A stretch of 64,000 bases of DNA, taken from assembly GCA_020635495.1 (NCBI GenBank), contig JACJZQ010000014.1, forward strand, positions 1 through 64,000, in the 5' to 3' direction. The number at the start of each line of letters is the position of its first letter. Position 1 is the first letter of the stretch. The notes below the pieces were generated by a model. The model worked only from the letters and a program-made list of their open reading frames with translations, made no database searches and was not told the DNA's origin. Of the stretch, positions 1-9,696 are shown one piece after another. The position numbers and the translations under genes were made by a program. This stretch comes from Flavobacteriales bacterium. Its GTDB lineage: Bacteria > Bacteroidota > Bacteroidia > UBA10329.

Positions 1-270
1 ATCCAAATTCTTGGTATTAATGACAGTCTGCAGATTATATCCAACATCACCATAACCAAGATCATCTGCCAGAATGAAAACGATATTCGGTTTTTCAGCT
101 AATGGGCTGATATCAACGATTTCATTGAGATTGAAATTTTTATCGGCAAAATCCGAGCGTATAAGGCCTTGGTGAGACGGGCCTTGCATGAAATACCATG
201 TAAGAACTCCGCCAATAAATACCGCTATGAAGAATGCTAGTCCGAGCAGTAGGCTTTTGAAAAACTTCAT
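1..270 (-). CDS. Sulfatase (arylsulfatase/alkaline-phosphatase superfamily), 3' part outside window
   Basis: Only the first 90 codons are present; the gene runs off the left edge of the window. The start is the ATG at 268-270. Residues 6-29 form a hydrophobic segment that is a signal anchor or uncleaved signal. Around residues 60-75 is KPNIVFILADDLGYGDVG, the opening beta strand of sulfatases, whose paired Asp residues bind the active-site metal. The Cys/Ser-x-Pro-x-Arg motif that becomes formylglycine lies outside the window, so catalytic competence cannot be judged. In this superfamily the enzyme is usually exported and cleaves sulfate esters from polysaccharides or small molecules. A phosphodiesterase or phosphonate hydrolase of the same fold cannot be excluded. 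Confidence 0.8.
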   Translation of the reverse strand, partial: MKFFKSLLLGLAFFIAVFIGGVLTWYFMQGPSHQGLIRSDFADKNFNLNEIVDISPLAEKPNIVFILADDLGYGDVGYNLQTVINTKNLD

Positions 271-414
271 TTTGAAATGTACTAAAAGCTTTGGTCAGTC
301 TCAGCGCGCGGCTATTTAACATAACGGAATTATAGACGGACTTCAACCATGCTACTATTCTGAACTTGATTTGACGCCTATAATAAATATTATGTTAAAT
401 AGATGTTTTCAAAG

Positions 415-437
415 AAAGGGGATTACTCATCCCCTTT
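415..437 (-). terminator. Hairpin downstream of the TPR gene
   Basis: A perfect 9-bp inverted repeat, AAAGGGGAT / ATCCCCTTT, with a 5-nt loop begins 11 nt beyond the stop codon of the minus-strand TPR gene. Read on the minus strand it is followed by CTTTG, so the U-tract is only partial. It is a plausible rho-independent terminator. Confidence 0.55.
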
Positions 438-447
438 GAATAATTGG

Positions 448-1734
448 TTACTTCCGATTCAACTTAGCGGAAACCTCTTCCATCTTCTTTTCATAAGACG
501 GGTCATCTGCATCAAGTTTATAGTAAAGTTGACTGAGCGCTATCAACACCCCTTTATCGTCTGGTTGCATTTCATACGCTTGTTCTAATGTCGGTAGCGC
601 CTTTCTGAAAACACTCAAGACTTTGTCCATCGCAGCGTCATAATCTTTTTGCTTGACTATATTGCTTGCTGCCTCATTCATTTTGGCTCCCATATTGAAA
701 TATGATGCTCCGATACTATAAACTGCATCAAATTTCGCAGACATCATAGTTTCCTTTTCATCCTCATCAGCTGACATTAGAGCTTTGTCGATATCCACCA
801 CTGCTTGTTTATAACACCCACGAGCTTCATCAAACAGCTTAGCAGCTTCCGCATCTTGACCCGATTCATCTATTTTTTTTGCCATTTGTTCCAAAATTGA
901 GCCTAACGCAAATCGGGCAGAATAGTTCTCAGGGTCAGCTTCAACCGCCTGCTTCAACGGAGTAACTGCCTTTTCAACATCCCCAGAACCAAGATATATG
1001 TTAGCTTCTTCAATTATGAATGCATTTGGGTCATTCAAAATCTTGCGCGCCTTGTCTATCATCTCTTGCTCTTTGGTCTGATTTTTAGCTGTGTGATACA
1101 TGCCAATAAGTCTAGCAAACGACCCAGTAGCTTCAGGCTGTTTCAGAGGAATTGCTAATTCCGCTGCCTTGATATAATCTATTTCAGCTTTTTCGAATTC
1201 CTTGTTAATATCGTAGGACCAACCACGGTAGTAATAGCTAAGCATTTTTAATGTGTCATTCATAGCCGGACAAAAGTCTTCCTTAGCCAAGTCTATTGCG
1301 TTCGTAAACTGACGAATCGAATTCGTAACATCCTTATTCTGAAGAGATACCACGCCTTGATTAAAGAAATTTACTGAGTGGACATTAAGATAAATTTTAA
1401 CATCATCCGTGTGGTATCCTTTATCATCCAATTCCTGACATTTCCTCATGCTCTCATAAGACACCTGAAGAGGATCTTCGGATAGATCTTTGTACTTACC
1501 GTCAGCAATTTTATTCTCATATACTTTTTGATAAATCATACCTCTATAGAACCATGTCTTTGCCTCATTCATGGTTTTTTCATGGGTAATTGTCGGCTCT
1601 ATAGCCTCTACTGCATTGTCCAATTCTCCGTAGTCCAAATAGTTATAGGCACTTGTTCTTTTGGATTTCTGTCCGAAAACAGCAACGCTCATCAATAAAG
1701 CTAACGTTAGAAATGTGGTCTTTTTAAAGGTCAT
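448..1734 (-). CDS. Exported TPR-repeat protein, function unknown
   Basis: 428 residues. The signal peptide (about 1-21) ends in VAVFGQ, the Ala/Gly-x-Gln cleavage context common in Bacteroidota. The remainder is helical and fits tetratricopeptide-like repeats, clearest at about 150-190 (YYRGWSYDINKEFEKAEIDY) and 240-275 (GDVEKAVTPLKQAVEADP). There is no lipobox or T9SS sorting domain, so it is probably periplasmic. It lies 121 nt downstream of gyrA on the same strand; I recall this gyrA-TPR pairing from other Bacteroidota. TPR domains scaffold protein contacts, but no partner can be named. Confidence 0.75.
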   Translation of the reverse strand: MTFKKTTFLTLALLMSVAVFGQKSKRTSAYNYLDYGELDNAVEAIEPTITHEKTMNEAKTWFYRGMIYQKVYENKIADGKYKDLSEDPLQVSYESMRKCQELDDKGYHTDDVKIYLNVHSVNFFNQGVVSLQNKDVTNSIRQFTNAIDLAKEDFCPAMNDTLKMLSYYYRGWSYDINKEFEKAEIDYIKAAELAIPLKQPEATGSFARLIGMYHTAKNQTKEQEMIDKARKILNDPNAFIIEEANIYLGSGDVEKAVTPLKQAVEADPENYSARFALGSILEQMAKKIDESGQDAEAAKLFDEARGCYKQAVVDIDKALMSADEDEKETMMSAKFDAVYSIGASYFNMGAKMNEAASNIVKQKDYDAAMDKVLSVFRKALPTLEQAYEMQPDDKGVLIALSQLYYKLDADDPSYEKKMEEVSAKLNRK

Positions 1735-1855
1735 TTTAGTTCAGTTTCGAATTATGAATCAGCTGCGAACTTAGCAAAGCGATCTCACCAAGCAAAGCGG
1801 AGGTAATATCAGGATTTCAATAATTCAAGGTTTTCTTAATGATTCGTATGGTTGT

Positions 1856-4372
1856 CTATTCGTTTCCTTCTGGAGTTTCTGTCACCTCTCCTTCCAATCC
1901 TTCTTCATCATCACCAAGGTCTTCGTTCCCAGATGATATCTCAACTTTAGCAACAGCCGCAATGGTGTCCTTTCCTTTCAGGTTGATCAGCCTCACTCCT
2001 TGCGTTGCTCTTCCCATTACTCTGATATCGGCAACGTCCATTCTGATGGCAATTCCAGATTTGTTAATGATCATCAGGTCATTTTCATCAACCACGTTCT
2101 TGATAGCAATCAACGCTCCGGTCTTGTCAGTTACGTTCATGGTTTTAACACCTTTTCCGCCCCTGTTGGTAATACGGTAATCTTCAACTGCAGAACGCTT
2201 TCCATACCCGTTTTCTGAAACTACCATTACTGTTTCTGTTTCAAGGTCTTCTACACAGATCATGCCAACCACTTTGGCGCCTTCCGGCATTTTGATTCCT
2301 CGAACACCGGCCGCAGTACGTCCCATCGGCCTCACTTTGTCTTCAGGGAAATGGATACAACGACCGTGTGTACCGGCAATCAGAATATGACTGTTCCCTG
2401 TTGTCAATCGTGCTTCAAGCAACTCATCACCTTCCTTGATCGTAATGGCGTTGATTCCGTTTACACGTGGTCGCGAGTAGGCTTCCAATGTTGTTTTCTT
2501 GATAATACCATCCTGAGAACACATGATAACGTAATGGTTATTGATGTACTCTTCGTCTTTAAGGTCCTTGACCTTAATGAACGCCTTCACCTTATCATCA
2601 GATTCGATATTAATAAGGTTCTGGATGGCTCTACCCTTGCTTGATTTTGTTCCTTCTGGAATCTCGAATGCCCGCATCCAGAAACAACGTCCTTTTTCTG
2701 TGAAGAATAGCATGTAATTGTGGTTAGTGGCCACAAACAGGTATTCTAAGAAATCCTGATCTCGAGTGGTGCTTGCTTTTGAGCCGACTCCTCCTCTACT
2801 CTGAACTCGGTACTCAGTAAGCGGTGTACGCTTAATGTACCCCATGTGAGATATGGTTATCACCACTTCCTCATCAGGAATCATGTCCTCCATTCTCAGA
2901 TCATTGGCAGCATAGACGATCTCACTTCGTCTCTCATCACCATACTTATCTCTAATTGCGATAAGCTCCTCTTTGATGATGGCCATTCTGCGGTCTTCGC
3001 TGGCAAGAATTTCCTTCAGGTCAGCAATGGTCTTCATCAACTCATCGTACTCGGCACGTAGTTTGTCCTGCTCCAGTCCTGTAAGCTGACGAAGTCTCAT
3101 CTCAACGATTGCACGAGACTGGATGTCGCTTAGATTGAATCGTTCCATCAACTTCTCACGCGCCTCTTCCGGACTTGCCGAAGCTCTGATGAGCTTGATA
3201 ACTTCATCGATATTATCGGATGCAATGATGAGACCTTCGAGAATGTGAGCACGCTTCTCCGCTTGGTCCAGTTCGTACTTGGTTCTTCGAACAACTACTT
3301 CATGACGATGATCCACGAAATGATGAATCATATCCTTCAGGGTCAGCATCTCTGGACGACCCTTAACCAATGCAATGTTATTTACGCTGAACGAAGTCTG
3401 AAGTGCCGTGTATTTGTACAGCATATTCAACACCACATTAGGAATGGCGTCTCGCTTCAGTTCGTAAACGATCCGCATTCCTTTCCTGTCCGATTCATCG
3501 CGGATATCGCTGATGCCCTCGATTTTCTTATCCATGACCAACTCGGCAGTCTTCTTGATCATTTCTGCCTTATTGACCTGGTATGGAATCTCAGTTACGA
3601 TGATCTGCTCACGGCCTGTTTTCGTCTCCTCAAACTCAGCCTTGGCACGCATTACAATTCTACCGCGGCCGGTCTCGAACGCGTCTCTAACACCATCATA
3701 TCCATAGATGATTCCACCTGTTGGGAAATCTGGAGCCTTGACATGCTCCATCAGTTCGGCTATTTCGATGTCTCGATTATCGATAAACGCAACGGTACCA
3801 TTGATAACCTCCGTTAGGTTGTGTGGAGCCATGTTGGTAGCCATACCAACCGCAATACCTGACGCTCCATTGACCAACAATTGAGGAATTCTTGTTGGAA
3901 GTACAGTGGGTTCTTCCAGCGTATCGTCAAAGTTCAAAGAGAAATCGACTGTGTCTTTCTCTATATCGGAAAGCATTTCTTCCGCAATCTTGCGAAGACG
4001 TGCTTCCGTGTATCGCATGGCTGCAGGGCTGTCACCATCAACCGAACCGAAGTTACCTTGTCCATCTACCAAAGGATAACGCAACGACCATTCTTGGGCC
4101 ATACGCACCATGGTGTCGTAAACGGAAGAATCGCCATGCGGGTGGTACTTACCAAGCACCTCCCCTACAATTCTTGCCGACTTTTTATAGGCTGTGTTTG
4201 ACCTTACTCCAAGGTCAAGCATGCCGTAAAGCACTCTTCTGTGTACCGGTTTCAGTCCGTCTCTAACATCTGGAAGCGCTCTTGAAACAATAACCGACAT
4301 CGAATAATCGATGTAGGCTGTTTTCATTTCTTCCTCAATATTTATAGGTATTATTCTCTCTCCTTCTGCCAT
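1856..4372 (-). CDS. gyrA: DNA gyrase subunit A
   Basis: 838 residues, usual length for GyrA. It is the DNA breakage-reunion subunit of the A2B2 topoisomerase that introduces negative supercoils. The catalytic tyrosine is Tyr121 in AAMRYTEARL. The quinolone-determining region HPHGDSSVYDT has Ser82 and Asp86 at the positions equal to E. coli Ser83 and Asp87, so it looks like the sensitive form. The C-terminal beta-pinwheel has repeated blade motifs and a GyrA-box-like ITNRGGKGV near residue 740, which supports gyrase over topoisomerase IV ParC. The C-terminus is acidic. The gene is divergent from clpC across 260 bp. Confidence 0.97.
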   Translation of the reverse strand: MAEGERIIPINIEEEMKTAYIDYSMSVIVSRALPDVRDGLKPVHRRVLYGMLDLGVRSNTAYKKSARIVGEVLGKYHPHGDSSVYDTMVRMAQEWSLRYPLVDGQGNFGSVDGDSPAAMRYTEARLRKIAEEMLSDIEKDTVDFSLNFDDTLEEPTVLPTRIPQLLVNGASGIAVGMATNMAPHNLTEVINGTVAFIDNRDIEIAELMEHVKAPDFPTGGIIYGYDGVRDAFETGRGRIVMRAKAEFEETKTGREQIIVTEIPYQVNKAEMIKKTAELVMDKKIEGISDIRDESDRKGMRIVYELKRDAIPNVVLNMLYKYTALQTSFSVNNIALVKGRPEMLTLKDMIHHFVDHRHEVVVRRTKYELDQAEKRAHILEGLIIASDNIDEVIKLIRASASPEEAREKLMERFNLSDIQSRAIVEMRLRQLTGLEQDKLRAEYDELMKTIADLKEILASEDRRMAIIKEELIAIRDKYGDERRSEIVYAANDLRMEDMIPDEEVVITISHMGYIKRTPLTEYRVQSRGGVGSKASTTRDQDFLEYLFVATNHNYMLFFTEKGRCFWMRAFEIPEGTKSSKGRAIQNLINIESDDKVKAFIKVKDLKDEEYINNHYVIMCSQDGIIKKTTLEAYSRPRVNGINAITIKEGDELLEARLTTGNSHILIAGTHGRCIHFPEDKVRPMGRTAAGVRGIKMPEGAKVVGMICVEDLETETVMVVSENGYGKRSAVEDYRITNRGGKGVKTMNVTDKTGALIAIKNVVDENDLMIINKSGIAIRMDVADIRVMGRATQGVRLINLKGKDTIAAVAKVEISSGNEDLGDDEEGLEGEVTETPEGNE

Positions 4373-4464
4373 GACAAAATGTTAGTCTTTTTCTATTTGC
4401 ACGGTCTTTGTTTAACCGTGTCTGAATTAGCCTTCGAATTTAAGCTTTTAGCTAGTGGTGGTAA

Positions 4465-4486
4465 GGTTTTCAGAAGTTTGAAAACC
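4465..4486. promoter_or_regulatory. Perfect inverted repeat between gyrA and clpC
   Basis: GGTTTTCA and TGAAAACC form a perfect 8-bp inverted repeat around a 6-nt spacer, in the middle of the divergent gyrA/clpC intergenic region. No T-tract follows on either strand, so an operator for one of the two genes is more likely than a terminator. A second, weaker inverted repeat (CACGGT/ACCGTG, 4400-4420) is in the gyrA leader. Confidence 0.35.
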
Positions 4487-4554
4487 TACTTATTACTAAC
4501 AGATTTCTGTTGATAAAAACGACTTTTCGGAAAAACTGGCAGATAGTGCGAAGG

Positions 4555-4562
4555 TATTTTTG
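4555..4562 (+). promoter_or_regulatory. Candidate -7 box for clpC
   Basis: TATTTTTG matches the Bacteroidota -7 consensus TAnnTTTG and lies 70 nt before the clpC ATG. A poor -33 candidate (TTTTCGG, about 4534) is at roughly the right distance. No heat-shock (CIRCE-like) operator is visible. Confidence 0.4.
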
Positions 4563-4632
4563 AACATGGGCCAGTTGCGGACTGTTTACTATTCTGAATT
4601 GCCGTAATTACCCGACATTTGACAAACGAGAA

Positions 4633-7173
4633 ATGGACGCGAAATTTTCACCAAGAGTCAAGGATGTGATCAGCTACAGTCGAGAGGAAGCTCTGCGATT
4701 GGGGCATGAATACATTGGCACAGAACATCTTCTTCTTGGTATAATCAGAGAAGGAGAAGGTTTGGCAATTCGGATTTTAAACAATCTCGGAGTTGACATT
4801 CAGCAATTGAGAAAGGAGATAGAAACCGCTACTCAAACTGGTAAGGTTGCCAAGAAGAGCAGTTTAGGTAATATCCCATTGATCAAACAAGCTGAGAAGG
4901 CGCTTAAGATCACATATTTGGAGGCGAAGGTTTTCAAGAGTCCGACAATCGGAACAGAGCATCTGTTGCTGGCGATATTGAAAGATGAGGATAATGTTGT
5001 AACGAGAAGTATGAAGAAATTTGGAGTAGATTATGATGTGGTTCGCGAAGAGGTTGAGATGATCATGGGCGAAACCGAAACGAATATTGAATCGAAGCAT
5101 AGCCAATCGGCAGATGATGACGATGATGGAGATGCATTCGGATCTGGAGGTGCTGGCCCAATTAGAAAGGCTGTAGACCCAAAATCGAAAACACCCGTTC
5201 TTGACAATTTCGGTAGAGATCTTACCAAATTGGCCGAAGACGGGAAGCTGGATCCGGTTGTAGGTCGAGAGAAAGAAATAGAGCGTGTTTCTCAGATTCT
5301 GAGCCGAAGAAAAAAGAACAACCCAATTCTTATTGGAGAACCAGGTGTTGGTAAATCTGCCATTGCAGAGGGATTGGCGTTGAGAATCATCAAACGCAAA
5401 GTTTCAAGAGTTCTTTTTGGAAAACGCGTAGTGACGCTTGATCTCGCTTCTCTTGTTGCCGGTACAAAATACCGTGGCCAGTTTGAAGAACGAATGAAAG
5501 CGGTAATGAACGAGTTGGAGAAATCTCCAGATGTCATACTTTTCATTGACGAGATACACACTATTGTTGGCGCAGGTGGAGCATCTGGTTCCATGGATGC
5601 TTCCAACATGTTCAAGCCAGCCTTGGCCAGAGGTGAAATCCAGTGCATCGGTGCCACAACATTGGACGAGTATCGTCAGTACATAGAGAAAGATGGTGCG
5701 CTAGAAAGACGGTTTCAGAAAGTGATTGTTGACCCAACTTCTCCTGAAGAGACCATTGAGATTCTCAATAACATCAAGGAGCGCTATGAAGAGCACCACA
5801 ATGTGATCTACACTCCAGAGGCGATTGAAGCTTGTGTCAGTTTGACCAATCGGTACATGACAGACAGATTCCTACCGGATAAGGCAATTGATGCATTGGA
5901 TGAGGTTGGTTCAAGGGTTCATATTACTAACATCCATGTTCCTGATATAATTGTAGAACTTGAGAAAAAGGTTGATGAGATCAAGGAGGAGAAAAACCGA
6001 GTTGTTCGTAGTCAGAAATATGAGGAAGCGGCCAACCTTAGAGATAAGGAACGAAAGCTTCAAGAAGAGTTAGAGCGCGAGAAGAACAAGTGGGAAGAGG
6101 ATACCAAGGAGAATCGTGAAACAGTAACTGAGGAACATGTGGCCGAAGTTGTTTCCATGATGACTGGGATTCCTGTTCATCGTGTAGCTCAGAATGAAGG
6201 AACACGCCTTAAGAACATGGGCGAGGAAATGAAGGGTAAGGTCATTGGTCAGGATGATGCCATCAAGAAAGTGGTTCGTGCCATACAGCGTAACCGTGCA
6301 GGATTGAAAGACCCGAACAAGCCAATTGGAAGTTTTATTTTCTTAGGCCCTACCGGAGTGGGAAAAACGGAGTTGGCAAAGGTTATTTCCAAATACCTTT
6401 TTGATTCTGACGATGCGCTTATCCGTATAGATATGAGCGAGTACATGGAGAAGTTTGCCATTTCCAGATTGGTTGGAGCGCCTCCAGGATACGTTGGTTA
6501 CGAAGAAGGCGGTCAACTAACTGAGAAGGTCAGAAGAAAGCCTTATTCGGTTGTGCTATTGGATGAGATTGAAAAGGCACACCCAGATGTATTCAATTTG
6601 CTATTACAAGCGTTGGATGATGGAATGATGACTGATTCTCTTGGTCGCAAGATCGATTTTAAGAATACCATTGTTATCATGACATCGAACATCGGTTCGC
6701 GTCAGCTTCAAGACTTTGGACAAGGAGTTGGATTTGCCACAAGTGCCAAAACTGCTTCTTCAGATGATCACAACAGAGGTGTGATTGAAAAGGCTTTGAA
6801 AAAGGCCTTCGCTCCAGAATTCTTGAACAGAATTGACGATGTAGTACTATTCAACCAACTTCAGAAAGAGGATCTTTTCAAGATCATTGATCTTGAACTT
6901 AAGGATGTTTACAAGAGAATTGAAGAGGCTGGTTACAGCATTGAGTTGTCAAAATCGGCAAAAGACTTCCTTTCAGAGAAAGGATACGACCCAGATTTTG
7001 GTGCGCGTCCATTGGCAAGAGCCATTCAGAAATATCTAGAAGATCCATTGGCTGAAGCCATCATTGGTTCTGAAGTAAAGGAAGGCGATGTGATTGAGGT
7101 GAAGCATGCAAAAGATGCGGAGGAACTGACCATTGCTGTAAAGAAGCCAAAGACGGATAAGAAGAAAAGCTGA
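4633..7173 (+). CDS. clpC: ATP-dependent Clp protease ATP-binding subunit ClpC
   Basis: 846 residues, a full class I Hsp100 unfoldase that feeds substrates to ClpP. The order is: two Clp_N repeats (about 5-145), an acidic linker with a run of Asp (160-168), AAA+ domain D1 with Walker A GEPGVGKS (235-242), a UVR motif in the middle domain (about 459-480, YEEAANLRDKE), then AAA+ domain D2 with Walker A GPTGVGKT (572-579), and a C-terminal D2-small domain. The UVR motif distinguishes ClpC from ClpA and ClpB. A Lys-rich tail ends the protein. It is monocistronic, with a strong terminator at 7196-7223. Confidence 0.95.
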   Translation: MDAKFSPRVKDVISYSREEALRLGHEYIGTEHLLLGIIREGEGLAIRILNNLGVDIQQLRKEIETATQTGKVAKKSSLGNIPLIKQAEKALKITYLEAKVFKSPTIGTEHLLLAILKDEDNVVTRSMKKFGVDYDVVREEVEMIMGETETNIESKHSQSADDDDDGDAFGSGGAGPIRKAVDPKSKTPVLDNFGRDLTKLAEDGKLDPVVGREKEIERVSQILSRRKKNNPILIGEPGVGKSAIAEGLALRIIKRKVSRVLFGKRVVTLDLASLVAGTKYRGQFEERMKAVMNELEKSPDVILFIDEIHTIVGAGGASGSMDASNMFKPALARGEIQCIGATTLDEYRQYIEKDGALERRFQKVIVDPTSPEETIEILNNIKERYEEHHNVIYTPEAIEACVSLTNRYMTDRFLPDKAIDALDEVGSRVHITNIHVPDIIVELEKKVDEIKEEKNRVVRSQKYEEAANLRDKERKLQEELEREKNKWEEDTKENRETVTEEHVAEVVSMMTGIPVHRVAQNEGTRLKNMGEEMKGKVIGQDDAIKKVVRAIQRNRAGLKDPNKPIGSFIFLGPTGVGKTELAKVISKYLFDSDDALIRIDMSEYMEKFAISRLVGAPPGYVGYEEGGQLTEKVRRKPYSVVLLDEIEKAHPDVFNLLLQALDDGMMTDSLGRKIDFKNTIVIMTSNIGSRQLQDFGQGVGFATSAKTASSDDHNRGVIEKALKKAFAPEFLNRIDDVVLFNQLQKEDLFKIIDLELKDVYKRIEEAGYSIELSKSAKDFLSEKGYDPDFGARPLARAIQKYLEDPLAEAIIGSEVKEGDVIEVKHAKDAEELTIAVKKPKTDKKKS

Positions 7174-7195
7174 TTTCCGAATCCGTTAGAAATAG

Positions 7196-7223
7196 AAAGA
7201 GCGAGGCACTAACCTCGCTCTTT
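7196..7223. terminator. Bidirectional terminator between clpC and fabI
   Basis: An 11-bp perfect stem AAAGAGCGAGG / CCTCGCTCTTT with a 6-nt loop is followed by T-rich sequence on the plus strand and by TTCTATTTC on the minus strand. It sits between two convergent genes and can serve both. Confidence 0.85.
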
Positions 7224-7245
7224 TTGTTTTCAGTATTTGGGTTTA

Positions 7246-8031
7246 TTACTCGGCTGCTCCCATGCTACTGTAGCCTCCATCATGGAAAAGGTTCTGCATG
7301 GTTACTTTTTTGGTCAGGTCTGAGAACAGCGTCACGCAATAGTCGGCACACTCATCTGCAGTAGCATTACCTAACGGTGAAAGCTTATCTGCGTTATTGA
7401 TGAAATCATCAAAACCAGCAACTCCAGAACCTGCTGTGGTTACTGTTGGACTTTGCGAAACCGTATTCACTCTAACTTTTTTGGCAACTCCGTAATGATG
7501 GCCAAAGCTACGTGCAATGCTTTCCAACATGGCTTTTGCCTCAGCCATATCGCCATAACCCGTATAAGTTCTCTGCGCAGCAATGTACGTTAGCGCAATA
7601 ACAGATGCCCACTCATTCAGTGCATCGAGTTTGTGGCATGTTTGCAACACTCTGTGCAATGACATGGCAGAAATATCTACCGTCTTGTGGAAGAAATCAT
7701 AGTTCAGATCGGTGTAACCTCTCCCCTTTCTCACGTTTGGAGACATGCCAACCGAATGAAGTATGAAATCGATACCTCCAAACTTCTCCTTTGATGCGGA
7801 TATAAGGTTTTCGAGGTCTTCCATCACCGTAACATCGGCAGGAATTACTTCTGCATTCAAGCGTTCAGCCAACTCAGATATCTTGCCCATTCTCAAGGCT
7901 ACTGGAGCATTGGTAAGTACGATCTCTGCTCCTTCTTCCACACATCTCTCTGCCACTTTCCAAGCAATGGACCGCTCATCCAGTGCACCGAAAATGATTC
8001 CTTTTTTTCCTTTAAGTAGATTATAACTCAT
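7246..8031 (-). CDS. fabI: Enoyl-[acyl-carrier-protein] reductase (NADH), FabI
   Basis: 261 residues. It catalyses the last reduction of each fatty-acid elongation cycle. It is an atypical short-chain dehydrogenase: the N-terminal nucleotide-binding segment GKKGIIFGALDERSIAWKVA is of FabI type, and the catalytic residues are visible as Tyr149 and the Tyr159-x6-Lys166 pair within YGDMAEAKAMLES. The C-terminal FHDGGYSSMG is also typical. It is the last gene of the minus-strand run that starts at bamD, 2 nt after the recN stop codon, and is followed by the shared terminator. Confidence 0.95.
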   Translation of the reverse strand: MSYNLLKGKKGIIFGALDERSIAWKVAERCVEEGAEIVLTNAPVALRMGKISELAERLNAEVIPADVTVMEDLENLISASKEKFGGIDFILHSVGMSPNVRKGRGYTDLNYDFFHKTVDISAMSLHRVLQTCHKLDALNEWASVIALTYIAAQRTYTGYGDMAEAKAMLESIARSFGHHYGVAKKVRVNTVSQSPTVTTAGSGVAGFDDFINNADKLSPLGNATADECADYCVTLFSDLTKKVTMQNLFHDGGYSSMGAAE

Positions 8032-8033
8032 GT

Positions 8034-9692
8034 TCAGTTCGATTCATGTACCAGATTCTTAGCATGTGCCAACGCTTCTTGCGTTGGATTGGCATTGCTC
8101 AACATCTTGGCAATTTCTACAATTCTTTCTTCTGGAGTCAATTGTTTGACGTTAGTTACCGTCTTACCTCCGACCAATTCTTTGAAAACATACAGATGAC
8201 TACTGGCTTTGGCAGCAATTTGAGGCAAATGTGTTATACAGAAAACCTGCATCATCGTGCTTAAGTGTTGGATCTTGCGTCCTACTCTATTGGCCACATC
8301 TCCAGAAACTCCTGTATCAATTTCATCAAAAATGATAGATGGAAGTTGGGCTGTCTTGGCCATTTCAGACTTTACGGCCAACATTAATCTTGAAAGCTCT
8401 CCGCCACTGGCAATTTTACTTATGTCCTGTGGCGCTTGTCCAAGGTTGGCGGTGAATTGAATTTCAATCCTATCTTGACCAAGTGCAGATAATTCTTCTT
8501 TGTTGACCAGGATGTTCAACTGAGCATCTGGCATGCCCATCTGCTTGAGTTCTGCGGAGATCAGCCCGGCCAATTTGCCAGCAACCGCAACTCGAGAATC
8601 ACTCAACTCATTGGCAAGTTTTTCAAGTTCCGCTCCACTGTTTTCCAGTTGTGCAAGAACCAAGGTCAATTCTTCATCCGAGGAACCAATACTCTTCAGT
8701 TTGTCCTCCAATTCATTCTTGAATTGAATCAATTCGGCCTCGGTATTCTTTCGATGTTTTGACATCAGTCGTAGAATCTCATCTACTCTTTCTTGTAGAG
8801 CCAACAACTCCTGAGGGTCTGAGTCAACATCACCTTGGTATGTTTCCAATTCTCTAGAAATGTCTTCAAGGTCTACAAGGTTTGAATGAAACCTCTCTTT
8901 CCATTCAGTAGCTTTCGGAAACTTGGAACTCAGAGATCTTAGCTCAGATTCAATTCTTCGGAGGGCGTCCAATAAACCACCGTCCATTCCATTCAATGCC
9001 TCAACAACATTGGAAACCGTACTACTTATTTCTTCCGCATTTTCAAGCATGGACAAGCGCTCTTGAGCTTCTGCCAACTCGCCTTCGATCAGATTGATGT
9101 TCGTAAGCTCATCCAATTGGAACTGAAGATAATCTTGGTCGGCCGTGGCTTGGGTCAATTGCTTTTTCAACTCATTGGCCTTTATTCTCAATGCTTTCCA
9201 AGCTGAATATTGGCTCGAGTATTCTTGAAATTTGGCACCTCCATCTGCACAGGCATCCAAAAATCTAGTTCGGAACTCTGCCGTTTTCAATGACAAAACC
9301 TCATGTTGCGAATGGATATCAATCAACGCAGTGGCCAATTCCTTTAGCTGAGACAGGTTGACCGGAGTGTCGTTAACGAACGCTCTCGACTTACCGCTCA
9401 CGGTCAACTCTCGCCTTAGAATGGAGATTGGTTCATAATCGAGATCGTTTTCTTCGAAGAAAGGTTCCAAGCCTTTTCCAGCCACATCAAAATGACCCTC
9501 TATAACGCATTTTTCATCAGCGTTGAACAATGCCGAAGAGTCGGCTCTTTTACCCAAAACCATGGAAAGCGCTCCAATGAGAATTGATTTCCCCGCTCCC
9601 GTTTCTCCAGTAATAATGGTAAGTCCTTGGTTGAACTGAATGTCCAGTTCAGAGATAATGGCGTAGTTCCTTACGAGAAGTCGCGTAAGCAT
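8034..9692 (-). CDS. recN: DNA repair protein RecN
   Basis: 552 residues, an SMC-like ATPase acting in double-strand-break repair. Walker A GETGAGKS is at residues 29-36 after the typical N-terminus MLTRLLVRNYAIISELDIQF. A long coiled-coil fills the middle (about 150-370). The ABC signature KIASGGELSRLMLA lies near residue 430 and Walker B SIIFDEIDTGVSGDVA follows. It lies 4 nt downstream of the DUF4835 gene, an arrangement conserved in Bacteroidota. Confidence 0.95.
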   Translation of the reverse strand: MLTRLLVRNYAIISELDIQFNQGLTIITGETGAGKSILIGALSMVLGKRADSSALFNADEKCVIEGHFDVAGKGLEPFFEENDLDYEPISILRRELTVSGKSRAFVNDTPVNLSQLKELATALIDIHSQHEVLSLKTAEFRTRFLDACADGGAKFQEYSSQYSAWKALRIKANELKKQLTQATADQDYLQFQLDELTNINLIEGELAEAQERLSMLENAEEISSTVSNVVEALNGMDGGLLDALRRIESELRSLSSKFPKATEWKERFHSNLVDLEDISRELETYQGDVDSDPQELLALQERVDEILRLMSKHRKNTEAELIQFKNELEDKLKSIGSSDEELTLVLAQLENSGAELEKLANELSDSRVAVAGKLAGLISAELKQMGMPDAQLNILVNKEELSALGQDRIEIQFTANLGQAPQDISKIASGGELSRLMLAVKSEMAKTAQLPSIIFDEIDTGVSGDVANRVGRKIQHLSTMMQVFCITHLPQIAAKASSHLYVFKELVGGKTVTNVKQLTPEERIVEIAKMLSNANPTQEALAHAKNLVHESN

Positions 9693-9696
9693 ACAT

